Below, one piece after another: positions 1-13,172 of a stretch of DNA of 64,000 nt. Origin of the DNA: Diphasiastrum complanatum (Eukaryota; Streptophyta; Lycopodiopsida; Lycopodiales; Lycopodiaceae); the NCBI GenBank assembly GCA_029204225.1, contig CM055094.1, positions 28,506,107 to 28,570,106 on the forward strand, written 5' to 3'. The position numbers and the translations under genes were made by a program. The notes under the pieces are model-generated. The model was given only the letters and a program-made list of their open reading frames with translations. It was not told where the DNA came from and ran no database searches. The first letter of the stretch is position 1. Each line of letters starts with the position of its first letter.

Positions 1-486
1 CATTCCATAAGAGAGCCAATCTGCTTGTATTGAAATGAAGAGAGATCTAGCACTGATGTATAAAAGCAAGCTGATCAAAGAAAAATTGATGTTTATTGGT
101 GAAGGACCGTATAAGGTCAAGAAATATTAAACTATGGAGTAGTTTTTTGGAACATTTGGATGGAAAACTTTTTGATACTTCAGGGACAGCCGATTACGTA
201 AGTTCTGGCAGCCCGTTCTGCCAGTTCAGTTATGGTGATCCGAGACTATGCTTTTATCTTGATTCTTTTTCAATTTCTTGTTTTCACTACTTGATTGACG
301 TTTTCTTTTGAAAAAGACAGGAAAAAAAAAAGTGAAAATGAAAAATGTATGGAAAAACTGATGAGCAAAAGTCAGAAATGTCATCAAATTAGAAAAAATT
401 GAAGCAAAGTATTTTCAAGAATCAGATCTTTATGGAAAATGACTTTGAAAACTACTTTTTGTGTCGTTTTTTGCACATGTTGTTCC
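1..486. other. No recognisable gene
   Basis: AT-rich sequence with only short open frames. I see no retrotransposon motif, RNA gene or splice-consistent exon here. It directly precedes repeat R1 and could be its flank or an unrecognised decayed element. Confidence 0.4.
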
Positions 487-1970
487 ATAATTGTTCGCCA
501 GGTTTTCAGAGGTGAGATCCATCTCAGATATACCTATACTGATTTGGGCAAACGTTCTCTTCAACAGTTAATACCTATTTTTACCTCAGGCGAATGTTAA
601 GCATCATGCCATTTTGGGAACGTTCACCGAGCATCTTCCAGTACTTATGAACTTTCGCCGACATGCCAAATGAATTTGAAATGCCAAATTAGGCCAGTCA
701 TAGTTTCAGATCCTGAAAATTTGTTTTTATTACAGTACCTAGGTGAATGATGGCTTTAGGCGAATGGTGAACCTTTGCCAGATCTGCAAAACGTTTGCCA
801 CTGCTATTTTGGTCCAAAACCTTCGTTGAGAATTTTGGAAGCTATTATCACAATACTGAGCAAGCTTGCAAAATTTTGTCCAGAACTGATTACCCAAACT
901 AGTACTTTGTGCAATGGACCCTCCAAATTCACCTATAAGAAGGCTGAATTTGATTCATTTTTCACTTGTGCTAGCGGAGCTCTTGCAAAAAAAATTTGCG
1001 ACCAAAACGTTCTACCAACTTTTTTCCAGTCTTCTGATATACACTCGCGCCTACTTTCAGTCATCATGTCTTCTACTAATGTCTTTCAGTCTCTACGATA
1101 CTCCATCCATCGTGTTGTTCCAACTGCAATGGACATCATGATGCTCCCTAGCACAAGCACGGTCGCTCAGTGGATGACTCTTGCTAGGCCCTTGCTCAAG
1201 GCAATGGGAATCTACAAGCAGGCCTTTTCTAAAAAAATAATATGCAATTCATCACTATGGCCTTTAGCACTTGGACCAAGGACAAATCTAAGTTTTACAT
1301 CACTTTCCAGAATACCACACACAAGGTGTGCATCACCGAAGCTGCCCTTGAAGCCATAGGTATCACATCCGGCACTGAGCCATCTCCAAACATAAGCACA
1401 CCAAGAATGTGATCAAGCCATTCATAGACACAACCATTGAGTTTTTTTGGACTCATGACGGGTATCTCCTAGCATCCATCCGAGATCCCCTCATCCACGT
1501 CTCAACCCCGCTTCTGAACAACTTCCTGATGGTTGACAACCTTAGGAAGGAACGCATTTCTTCATAGATCCTACACCGCATTGTAGATTCCAACTACAAA
1601 TTAGGATCTAGCCCGCTAGAACCTTACAACTGGTATAAGATAGTTTTTGGTGAGTTGAAGAGGACAATCAAGAGTAACACCAACCAACAATTTGTGGCTG
1701 GCCCTCTTCTCTTGCTATTATCTGCCTCTTGCCTCAAAGATAGGATTCGTGCGCTTAATGCTAATACCATGTTGTCTATTTATGAAGAAGCACAAATAGA
1801 GTCATCTCACCACGCCTCATCATGACATAGTCGTCATGGTATCCTTATTCTTGACTCGCCTCCCGCATCACGTCGAAGGACTAAGCAAGCATCTTCAGCT
1901 GTGCTTCCACCCCCCACTACTATTTACAAAGAACTATCCATCTCCCAAACCATTGATGCTTTCTCAAGGT
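487..1970 (+). repeat. Repeat R1, copy 1 (decayed coding sequence, family unknown)
   Basis: From about 487 to 1753 this matches 10214-11463 in the same orientation, with many substitutions and small indels. Protein-like stretches can be followed on the plus strand through several frame changes: a segment around 1065-1240 containing VAQWMTL and LLKAMGIY, then 1243-1360 (TWTKDKSKFYITF), then sequence resembling copy 2 residues GPYNWYKTVFGEL. An open stretch continues to a stop near 1974 and includes ALNANTMLSIYEEAQ. I do not recognise the family. It behaves like a degenerate dispersed repeat that once carried a protein, not like an active gene. Confidence 0.6.
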
Positions 1971-2162
1971 AAAATATTAGAAGAAGTGGAGTTTTAATGT
2001 CCACATGGTAGTGCATTTAGTTCTCGTAAATCACTTTAACTACAATTAGGTAAAATCAAACGTTTCATTTATTTTCTCTCTCTTCCTTATGATGTTTCAT
2101 CCTAAGAGAGTTACAATTGTAAATGAGAAATAATCCCTCACCATTTTTTATCTAATGCAATA

Positions 2163-4064
<1,902 letters not shown>

Positions 4065-4275
4065 AATCAACATACTTACATATTACTTCAATATCCTCCA
4101 ATGCCAAATATCTTTTTACGAACAATTACTTTGCCTTTATATCGAAGGCAAAATTGCCTTTATACCAAAGGCAAAAACCAACATACTTATATATTAACTT
4201 CAATGTCCTCCAATATCAAACATCTCTTTTGTTTTTTATGAACAACTATTTTGCCTTCATACAAAAGGCAATCTA
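4065..4275. repeat. Two-unit tandem duplication containing 21-nt hairpins
   Basis: Two imperfect units of about 105 bases lie head to tail (about 4067-4151 and 4172-4271), both starting with CAACATACTTAYATATTA. Each ends in a short inverted repeat in which TTGCCTT pairs with AAGGCAA. There are three such 21-nt hairpins: 4131-4151, 4154-4174 and 4251-4271. They could be remains of a small foldback element; no coding potential is apparent. Confidence 0.6.
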
Positions 4276-4989
4276 CTAATTCTTCTCTCATGCAGGTGTA
4301 CAAATGGTTTTTCGCACATATAACTTTTTTTTTAAATCTTTTAAACTATTATAATGCTCTTTTAATTTGCCGTACAAATCATCTATTGTACGTAAATAAA
4401 AATATCGCATTAAAATAGTCTCTTGGTCTTGTAAATCAAAATCTTCTACGCTGTACACTTGTAAAAAAAACAATTGTGATAAATTAGACTTCATAATTAA
4501 ACGACCGTAATTGATTACAATTTATTAGAATAAAATTTACAACAAATTCAATATTATATAATACATGTAAACAAAAGACATTTTTCTCACCTGTGAAACA
4601 TCTTCGAAGAAGCTTTTTTTTTTTTTATATCTGTGATTGTCAAATTCTGATAAATCCTAATATTAACAAAAAAACAAAATACAAAATTAGTAACGATCAA
4701 ATATCTCTAATTAACTACTGTATGCGCAAATAGTTTTAAAACATTGACCATACCTTCATTTTATTGGCCACAACTCCTACTACGTTATTTTTTTTACAAT
4801 GTATATTGTGCTCCTCCACACTTCCCGATTTTTGTACCCTCAAGATTTCTTGAATTTAAACACTCTCTTCATGTCAAATTCAGAAGATAGCATTGTCTTG
4901 TCTTGTTTTATCAGATCAATATTGTTAAGGTGATAATGATGAAATACTGTTGCACTGTCATGAAGTAAACATTCGAATCTGAAGAGCTT
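4276..4989. other. No recognisable gene
   Basis: AT-rich sequence with homopolymer T tracts and one short minus-strand open frame (4288-4494) of unknown meaning. No transposon motif was found. Confidence 0.35.
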
Positions 4990-5560
4990 GGTGTGTAGCC
5001 ATGATCAATAAGGAAAGTATTGATTCTTTGAAACTATGCTCGAGCAGATTGCTTCAAGCCATAAAGTGTCTTATGGAGTTTACATACATGATTATGTTTA
5101 CCTTTGATAATATAACCTTCGAGTTGCACCATGTAAATGTCTTCTTCGATAACTCCATTAAGATATGTTGTCTGCACATCCATTTGATATATTTCCAAGT
5201 CTGCTACAACAACAAACGATAATAAAAGTCAAATAGAAGAATGCTTGACTACTAGACTGAAGGTCTCAATGTAATCAACATTGTATATCTGAGAAAATCC
5301 TCTAGCGACAAGTCAAGCTTTTCTTCTGTCGATGCTTTAGTCGACTTTTGTAATTTGACAACCGTCGATGTCTGGTTCTTGATAAGAGATGAATACTCTT
5401 TATCCATAGCTTCTTTCCAAAAATTAGAATCGGGCTAACTGAGTGCCTTTTCGACAGTCATTGACTCCTGAACAAGGTAGGCTGCAGACTCATCGATATA
5501 TCTGATAGGTGGTCTACTAGTTCTGAAAGGATTCGCGACTTCTACGAGAATGAAACGCGA
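4990..5560 (-). pseudogene. Decayed Ty1/copia pol fragment (integrase end to RT start)
   Basis: Read on the minus strand in several frames, this gives the copia signature downstream of integrase. A segment resembling RPPIRYIDES (about 5490-5530) is followed by KEAMDKEYSSL (about 5390-5430), FSQIYNVDYIETFS (about 5260-5310), then QMDVQTTYLNGVIEEDIYM and the conserved LYGLKQSARAWF near 5030-5060. It is ruined by stops and frameshifts. The next element on the same strand (6218-8515) also carries these domains, so this is a separate older copy. Confidence 0.75.
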
Positions 5561-5667
5561 TCACCTGATGCAAATACTGCGCGATGAATTTGGATGGAGT
5601 TCGGATTTGATTACTAGTCACTACCGGCTATATCATTCCTACAATCCTCCAGAATGTAGACAGACAC

Positions 5668-6160
5668 TGTTGGCCTACGTTTAAGTTTATTCAGCATTCA
5701 ACAAGATTGAACCTATGTGCAGAATACATAAGCAAGCAAATGAGATACATGAACAATAAGCAAACAATAATTTAATCAAGATTAGACAATTTAGAATGAT
5801 ATGTGCATAACAGCTACAACATCATCTATTGATCCTCTTTTGTTCAAGCACTGTGTGACAAACCTACACAATGCATTGGCGTGAGAGAAGTAGTGTTCTC
5901 CCACGAACAATTTCTCGCTTACTAGCGGACTACTTGGATCTCTGTAGATCCTTCTTACAATGTCTCGCTCTCTAACAGACTTCTCTATTCTGTATTTTTC
6001 TTGTTTCTTCTTGTATTATTAGTGCATTTAGTAACTGCGTATATTCAAAGTAGCATTTCTGATTAGATAGATTAAGCAATCTAAGACTAATCACAGATTA
6101 CAAAAGCGGCGGATTCGGCACGTCCTAACGTTCTTTTGCTGATGTCACCATATCATATCA
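5668..6160 (-). repeat. Possible LTR of the adjacent minus-strand copia element
   Basis: Read on the minus strand, the segment could start TGATATGATA at 6160 and end GGCCAACA at 5668, giving TG...CA ends about 493 bases apart. It lies where the 3' LTR of the element at 6218-8515 should be. No second copy exists in the window and no clear polypurine tract adjoins it, so the boundaries are inference. Confidence 0.35.
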
Positions 6161-6217
6161 GGAGATTGTACTTCAAGGTACTTGTTTGATCTTCCTGGTC
6201 CTTTGGAGCATGAAGAA

Positions 6218-6850
6218 TCAAAAGTGTTCGACCTTTAGGTGTCTCGAACATTTTCGTTTCGCGTCATTTGGCCTACTCCTGTTGTTCGTGAACATTTCAT
6301 CTTTGAGTTCCTCATTTTCAAGGTCTTCAAGATCTTCGAGATATTCGTTAGGTTGGGAGTCGAGAGCTATCAGAGCTTTGGTAATAAAAACATTTTGTTT
6401 CTTCAGCTCCCTCTCAAAGCATGATAGCTTGATGACTCCTAGACTGCTCCTCTGTTTCTCAAACAAACCTTTGTCTAAGGCCTTTGTGAAGATGTCAGCC
6501 ACCATTTTCTTTGTTCCAATGAAAGTAGTCTGTAGCTTCTTTTTTCTGATCAGATCCCTTATCAATTGGTACTTGATTACAATGTGTTTTGTCCTTGGGT
6601 AAAACACTGGATCCTTTTTTAGGTGTATTGTGGATGTATTGTCTATCTGCAAAATTAGAAGCTCATTTCTCGTTGCACCTAGTTTGTCAAGGAATTGTTT
6701 AAGCCAAGTGATTTCATTGGCCATCTTCACTACTGCTACATAGATTGAGCTACGATGGTCTACTTTTTGCTGACCCAGAGAATCGTTGCTCCTGCTGCGA
6801 TGGTACATTCTCTTGAGACACTTTTGCAATTGTCCTTGAGAGATGCCCAA
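6218..6850 (-). pseudogene. Copia element N: RNase H domain
   Basis: A 210-codon open stretch carries the C-terminal RNase H of a copia polyprotein. Visible are a residual SSIYVAVVKMANEITWLKQ segment, LQIDNTSTIHL (the Asp of the usual CDN motif), KHIVIKYQLIRD and the terminal VADIFTKAL motif, followed by a short tail. RNase H removes the RNA template during reverse transcription. The Met at its start is not a biological start; it is an internal piece of a larger frame shared with 7123-8515. The upstream SDADWAG-type part is lost or frameshifted. Confidence 0.85.
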
Positions 6851-7122
6851 CTAGCATCATTGTATGAAAGTATCTGGAATCCTGCATCACAAGAATAACA
6901 CAATCTAAAATCTTTCGTTAGTTGAAGGTATTGCAAGATTCACTTCGCGATCTTCCAATGAGTCGGTCCTAGATTCATGTTGAATTGGCTCATCCTGAAC
7001 ATGGCATAAGCAATGTCAGGACGTGTGTTATCTGCAAGATACATTACTAATCCGATTCATCTTGTATGGTGTATGTTGCATCAATTCTCTTTCTTCTTCA
7101 ATCTTCGAACAATCTTCATTCA

Positions 7123-7875
7123 TCAAGATTGTTCCTGCAAGCATTGGAGTATTTGCTCTCCCTTGCAATTCATCATCCTGAAATCTTCTAGAATTTTCTG
7201 GGTATATTTGGATTGATGAAGGTACAATTTTCCTTTGTCATAGATTCTGTCAATCTGTAAGCCAAGATAACATCTGGCTTCTCCTAGGTCTGTAATCTTG
7301 AAATGTTTCAAGATGTTGCACTTCACTTTAGCAATAAGTCCTTCACTTTTGCAGAGTGTCAGGGTGTTGTCCACATATACAGCTACAATGATGATGATCT
7401 TCGCATCTGTAATTCTTACATAAACATTGGAATCAGCTATTAGTGGCTTGAATCCTAAAAATTTCAGGGCTTGATCTTTCTTCTTATACCATTGTTGTGT
7501 TGATTGCTTCAGACCATAGATACTCTTGTGCATTCTGCATGCATGAGTAGGAAGTGAGTTTGAAATATAGCCTGGAGGTTGATCCATGTAGACTTCTTCG
7601 TCTAGCTCGCCATGTAAGAAGGCTGTCTTCTAGTCCATGATGTGAATCCTGAGATCATATGTGGTCACATATGCAAACAGTAGGCATAGGGACAAATGTT
7701 TCACGACAGGAGAGAAGATCTCAACATAGTCAATACCATATTTTTGAGAAAAACACTTCACTACAAGTCTAGCTTTATAATTTGAAACATTTTCATTCAG
7801 TCCATACTTCAGCTTGTATGCCCATTTGCATTGTATAGTTTTTTGCTTATCTGGTAATGGTTGCAATGCTGGCAC
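7123..7875 (-). pseudogene. Copia element N: reverse transcriptase domain
   Basis: Two open stretches cover copia RT. The N-terminal part (7630-7875) has CKWAYKLKYG, YKARLVVKCFSQKYGIDY and FSPVVKH. The C-terminal part (7123-7587) has MDQPPGY, SIYGLKQSTQQWY and AVYVDNTL, then DLGEARCYLGLQI. The active-site box reads YVDN where copia RTs have YVDD, so the second catalytic Asp is replaced and the enzyme should be dead. A stop (TAG at about 7632) and missing sequence separate the halves. Confidence 0.88.
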
Positions 7876-8032
7876 AAATCTTGTTGGCGCTCTTCATTTT
7901 CTTATTGATCTTCTGGGAGATTCTTCTAGTATTGCAATGCTCTTGTTTTTATCTGTTCTGCTAGGTTCGTAACCGTTTCGATTTATAGGTGTTGTAGCAA
8001 TAGGTTGGCTAACGAACCTTTCTTTGTCTGAT

Positions 8033-8515
8033 TCATTGCTTGACTGAGGTGCAAACTTGAACATCTTTGTCTAAGTGTTCGTGTTCTGCTTCCTCTATCG
8101 CGGTTGGTAGATCATAATATTGTCTTCCAAGGACTTCATAATTGATAGGATCATTGTTGGCCATTGTTCTGGTCTCATCGAATTTGACATCTCTATTTGT
8201 CTTCACTATGTTTGTCTTAGGTATATAGATTCTGTAGTATGACGAATGATTGTCATATCCTACAAGATATCCTTGTTTTGCTTTCTCATCAAGCTTCTTT
8301 TGAAGCTTGTCAGAAACATGTGCATATGCTACACAAGCAAAGATTTGAATATGAGTCAGATTGGGTTTTCTACCCCACCATAGTTCGTGTGGTGTTGTAT
8401 GAGGAAGACATGATTTTCCTGTCTTGTTCTGAATGTAGGAAACTGTAGCTACTGCTTCAGCCCACAGCAGTCTTGGAGCCTTCGAATAGGCCATCATGCA
8501 CCTAGCGGCTTCCAT
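8033..8515 (-). pseudogene. Copia element N: integrase C-terminal part
   Basis: A 160-codon open stretch corresponds to the end of the integrase core and the region after it: MEAARCMMAYSKAPRLLWAEA, then SYIQNKTGKS, HELWWGRKPNLTHIQIFACVAY, GYLVGYDN and IPKTNIVKTNRDVKFDE. The first catalytic Asp residues and all gag and protease sequence that should lie upstream are absent: sequence beyond 8530 is unrelated. Element N is therefore a 5'-truncated copia copy. Confidence 0.88.
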
Positions 8516-8529
8516 GAGAGTCCTAGGGT

Positions 8530-9479
8530 TTCACATGCAACGACTACCTAAACTGCACATTGAGGTATGAGATGATTTTTATATCTATTTGCATTGATGG
8601 TAAAAGTTGTGGGTTTATTGTAAGATGTTACTTGACTTGAGTTTTTCCGTTGCCATTCGTCCCAATAAATTTTGAAACTATTTTTCATAAATCGTCTATT
8701 CTCAAATGTGATAGTATAGCTTTAACCACTCGTGATTTGAATGTGATTTTTACAAGCGTTTTAGAGTTGCGGAATGGTAAGCATATCACCTTGAAGGTTG
8801 AACACCGTCATTATTTCCCTCATTTACAATGTTATGACATTTTCCATAGAGTAGTTAAGACTTGAATTTTGTAGTTGCATTCAAGCACATCAGTTACAGT
8901 TTGGTAGTGAAGTATACAAACACAACTTAGAATTCAGTTTAGAAGCTTAGCACTTCATGAACAAATGCGATATGAGAAAGTAGATGATGATTGTTTACTA
9001 TTCTTCGACTTGTTTAGTGAAAGCACAAAAATTGTAGCCAAGAGTCGTACAAATTTAGAATGTGTTTTAAGGTTTGCCGAGTTAGGTTTGTTAGTTAAAC
9101 TGCCATGCAGAATTGTCAAGTTTTGAAGCGTTTCTTCTGGTTTGTCAATTATGAAGCATGTCAACTGGACCCGGCCTTTGTGAAACACCAGAGCAGGGCC
9201 ATCCACCATCTGTGGTTGAAATACACCACCTTGGTTAAAGTGTCACACTAGTCACACCCGTCGTCGGTATTGTCTAGCAAAATACCTAGACCCGACGGTT
9301 GGCGAAAATACCATCGCTTATCAAACAAAGCGGTGCATATAACTTGCATCCCACGAGCTTATCATAGGCAATAATTTGGTTTCAAAACCATGTAAGATTT
9401 TTACTAACCAGAAATCGAATTCAATGGGGAAGGAGACATTAGCACGATCCTAACGTGAATTAGTGAACATCACTCTTTG
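8530..9479. other. No recognisable gene
   Basis: About 0.95 kb between copia element N and a gypsy RT fragment. Short open frames exist (8650-8865 plus, 8955-9209 minus) but contain no motif I recognise. It may include non-coding or fast-evolving parts of the flanking elements. Confidence 0.35.
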
Positions 9480-10129
9480 GAATGAAATAGATGCTTACAA
9501 AGTCCAAATGACATTACTTTATAAGCATAAGTGCCCCATTCTGTTGCAAAAGCTGTTTTATGACGATCTGTAGGTGCAATCTTGACCTGGTTGTATCCAC
9601 TAAATCCATCCAAAAAACTGTAAGCTTCCGCTCCAGCAAGGCGATCCAAAATGCTTTAAGTAAAAGGTAACAAAAAGTAATCCTTTCACGTCACTTTGTT
9701 CAAAGCTTTGAGATTCACACAAATTCTCAATTTTCCACTCTTCTTTGGGACAATGACAATTGGTGAAACCCATTCAGTGTGCTCGATCTCGTAAATGAAA
9801 TCTGCATCAAGCAATATCTGCAACTCTTTCTTTATCAAATCCATAACATTAGGATTACAACGATAGAATCTTGTGACCTTTGGAACTGCATCAGGCATTA
9901 AGGGTATGGTTTGCTCAATAACTGATGTCGGAATCTTGGACCATTGATACACTTGATCTTCTTCTAGTTGTCTGAGACATGCTAGGCATTGACCAATAGT
10001 TGTCTTGCATAACATTACACAAACCAAGTCCACACCCAACTGCTCATTGCCCACAATGTCATGCGGTGAAACAAGTGACACAATAGGCTTTCCTAGAGTA
10101 ATGGATTCATCCCCGCATTTATGTACCAA
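9480..10129 (-). pseudogene. Ty3/gypsy reverse transcriptase fragment
   Basis: The minus strand encodes the start of a gypsy RT. Downstream of a Lys/Glu-rich region come EWVSPIVIVPKKSGKLRICV and LKALNKVT (9686-9810). After a stop and a frame change come DRLAGAEAYSFLDGFSGYNQ (about 9595-9650) and TAFATEWGTYAYKVMSFGL (about 9500-9560). These blocks are diagnostic of Ty3/gypsy rather than copia. The active-site YxDD block and everything after it are missing. Confidence 0.88.
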
Positions 10130-10213
10130 TAAAACCTATCTCCCAATCCAATCCCTTCATTGAATGAAACTCACATGCCTTTCTTTTGGATAAAATGGCT
10201 CTATTATAATCTA

Positions 10214-11463
10214 GAATTGTTCGTCGAGTTTTCAGAGATGAGATCCACCTCAGATATACCTATACTGAGTTGGGCGAACATTCTTTTCACTAGTTAATAC
10301 TTGTTTTTACCTCAGGCGAATGTTCAGCATCATGCCATTTTGGGAGCATTCGTCGAGCATCTTCCAATACTTATGAACCTTCACCGGCATGCCAGATGAA
10401 TTTAAAATGCCAAATTTAGGTCGGTCATAGGTTCAGATCCAGAAAATTTGCATTTATTATAGTACCTAGGTGAATGATGGCTTTAGGTGAATGTTGAACC
10501 TTCATCAGATCTGCAGAACATTTGCCAGACTGCTATTTTGGTCCAAAACCTTCGTTGAGAATTTTGAAAGCTATAATCGCAATATTGAACAAGCTTGTAA
10601 ATTTTTGTCCAGAACTGATCACCCAAACTAGTACTTTGACTAATGGACCCTCCAAATTCACCTATAAGAAGGCTGAATTCAATTCATTTGTCACTTGTGC
10701 AAGTGGGGCTCTTGCAGAAAAATTTTGTGACCAAAATTTTCTACCAACTTTTTTACAGCCTTCACTCACGCCTACTTTTAGTCATCATGTCTTCTCCTGA
10801 TACCTCTCAGTCTCCGCAATACTCCATCCATCATGCTATTCCAACTGCAATGGACATCAGTGCAAGCATGGTCGCTCAGTGGATGACTCTTGTCAAGCCC
10901 TTGCTCAAGGCAATGGGAATCTACGAGCAGGTTTTTTTCAGGAAAAATTAATATGCAATTCATCACTATGCCCTTTAGCACTTGGACCGAGGCCAAATCT
11001 AAGTTTTACATCACTTTCCAAACTGTCACACACAAGGTGCACATTACTGAAGCCGCCCTTGTAGCCATAGGTATCACATTTGGCACTGAGCCATCTCCAA
11101 AACACAAGCACGCAAAGGACGTGATCAAGCCGTTCATAGACACAACTATTGAGTTCTTTTTAACTCATGATGGGTATCTCCTAGAATCCATCTGAGATCC
11201 CCTCATCCACGCCATAGCCCAACTTCTGAACAACTTCTTGATGGTTGGCAATCTCAAGAAAGAACACATTTCTTCACAAATCCTAGACTGCATTGTAGAT
11301 TCCGACTACAAATTAGGATATGGCCCGCTAGGACCTTACAATTGGTATAAGACAGTTTTTGGTGAGTTGAAGAGGGAATCAAGGGTAACACTAAGCAGCA
11401 ATTTGCAGCTGGCCCTCTTCTCTCGCTATTATCCGCCTCTTGTCTAGAAGACATGATTTGTGG
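10214..11463 (+). repeat. Repeat R1, copy 2 (truncated by copia)
   Basis: Homologous to 487-1753 in direct orientation, about 9.7 kb away. Its best protein-like stretch is in one frame from about 10955 to 11447, broken by a TGA at 11193-11195; it includes TWTEAKSKFYITFQ, VHITEAALVAIGI, KPFIDTTIEFFLTHDGYLL and LGPYNWYKTVFGEL. An N-terminal part with SMVAQWMTLVKPLLKAMGIY lies in another frame. The repeat breaks off near 11463, where minus-strand copia gag begins, so the copia fragment or a deletion removed the last roughly 220 bases present in copy 1. Confidence 0.65.
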
Positions 11464-11832
11464 GTTTGGACTTTCTTCATTATTTTGCAAACAAGAAAAG
11501 ATTTGCCTTCTTAGAGTCAGCACTTTAGAAGTAGACTTGGATTCATAAAGCTTCTTCAATGAATTCCAAGCTTCCAAAGATGATGTGCACTTAGCAACTT
11601 CCTTGAGAAGTTCATTGGTAACATTCATTTTTATCATGTGTAGAGCCTTCTTGGCCCTCTTGTCATACCTCACTTGATCTTGTTGTGTTGCTGGTCTCTC
11701 CTCCAAACCTACAACAATATCCAAAACATCATTCATCTCAAGAAGTGACTCCATCCTCACTTTCCACAATGAGTAGTTACTTGAGGTAAGCCTATCATTG
11801 GCTTCCAACATGACTCCAATTGAGGTTGCCAT
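11464..11832 (-). pseudogene. Copia element E1: Gag N-terminal fragment
   Basis: Starting at the ATG at 11832 the frame reads MATSIGVMLEANDRLTSSNY, then WKVRMESLLEMNDVLDIV, KKALHMIKMNVTNELL and SLKKLYESKSTSKVLTLRRQ. This is the gag domain of a copia element, nearly the same as E2 at 39696-40397 and related to the Gag of element A. Homology stops after about 122 residues at 11464, where repeat R1 begins; the rest of the element is missing. Confidence 0.88.
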
Positions 11833-12420
11833 GTAGCAATGACTTGATCTTCTCTTTCAGCCTGTTTCAATGCACAACGCACTCCTTTGAACAACAACAA
11901 ATGCTTTCAAAAGAAATCACCAAGATTTGAAACTATCTCACGAATTCTCTTCTAGCACTTATCCAAGCAAATCAACACATAGAATCATAGAATCTTGATC
12001 AACCTATGATCTATCCTCAATCTAATGACTTTTGCCACTTCCTAAGATTGAAACACACTCAAATGAAGTCCAGCAACCTCACTATCTAGAGATCCAATCG
12101 AAATTAGGGTTTCTACAAAATCACAAAAAATTGACTATTCCAAATCTACATGCAAATGCTGAAAATTTGATATGCAATCTATAAGCCACCACTTAGGCTG
12201 AACCAATGATCCAAAAATCGGCCGAATCCAGCACGTGAATTCAAAAAACAGAATTGAACAAGTATATTGACCTATTTAGTGTTTTGATCTACAAAAGATC
12301 CAATCTACAAAAGCAAAAAATCCGATTTTGGTGTAGAATCCTCTCTAGCATGCTCTAGACTTGATCTCTTCACCAAATCATTGATAGATCTGATTTCCTC
12401 CTTCATAACCTGAAACACAA
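11833..12420 (-). other. Element E1 untranslated leader
   Basis: Sequence between primer-binding site and gag start on the minus strand. It matches 40398-40940 (E2) closely, which supports it as an element leader rather than host DNA. Confidence 0.75.
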
Positions 12421-12432
12421 GCTCTGATACCA
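12421..12432 (-). other. Primer-binding site, element E1
   Basis: The plus strand reads gctctgatacca, so the minus strand reads TGGTATCAGAGC. This is complementary to the 3' end of plant initiator tRNA-Met and directly abuts the LTR. Confidence 0.9.
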
Positions 12433-12840
12433 TGTGAAAGATTTCAGATCCTTAAGATCCAATCTAATTGAATGATCTTTGGTTAGAAAGAGAAATACAC
12501 TACCAATTTCACCAATGTAGAAAAATCAGCATCTACACACAATTTGAGATGCAAACACTAATAGAACTTGATCAAACTTGAATGAAATGGTTATGTACTG
12601 TTACTGTCCGTACAAAACCAAAAAGCAACTGTATTTCACATGTGTGGATCCAAAATTAGCAAATATAGATCATTCTACACATAGAATTGCAAGCAATCAC
12701 CAAGATAGTGCACCAATGGATAGTAGAACCCAAGAGAACCATGTATAAGCATGAAATGAAATTAAATAGAAAGAAGCCCCCTAGGACAATCAGTTATTGC
12801 AAAAGCCACAATCCTTTTGTGTAAAGAAGGCTCTAGACCC
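12433..12840 (-). repeat. LTR fragment of element E1 (5' LTR, outer edge uncertain)
   Basis: It begins TGTGAAAGATTTCAGATCC at the PBS and so is the inner end of a minus-strand 5' LTR. It resembles the LTR of element A in its first bases and in carrying CTGTCCGTAC (12604-12613) shortly before a CACATGTGTG block. The outer edge is not defined because no second copy is present. Confidence 0.6.
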
Positions 12841-13018
12841 TGCTATAATGTTATCATTTTCCTTGCTTCTCTGGACCTGATTATGGTTTTGACAAACTTT
12901 TCTGGAGCTAGTTGTGATTATGACAAACTTTTGGTTATGTAATAATACTAGAAAAGTTTTGTGCTATGTATTTTAGTTGTTTTTTTGGTCTAATTTTTTA
13001 ATGTTTTTTTTCTAACAG

Positions 13019-13080
13019 GCAAAAACCTATCATGGTTTAGGAATTGGAGACATCCTATAGTCTTGCTTGAAAACGAATTG
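13019..13080 (+). other. Possible upstream exon of the 13.2-14.6 kb gene
   Basis: A pyrimidine-rich tract ending CTAACAG precedes 62 bases that are followed by a consensus donor GTAAGT at 13081. One frame is open (LSWFRNWRHPIVLLENEL), but joining it to the acceptor at 13170 does not keep the frame of the Met at 13173. It may be an untranslated exon or belong to a lost reading frame. Confidence 0.4.
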
Positions 13081-13172
13081 GTAAGTGGGTGCCAACGTGG
13101 GTACTTTGAATTGTTTTAAATGGGTGATGTTTTATATTGTTATTGTGTTGTACAATCTTGCTAATACAAGCA

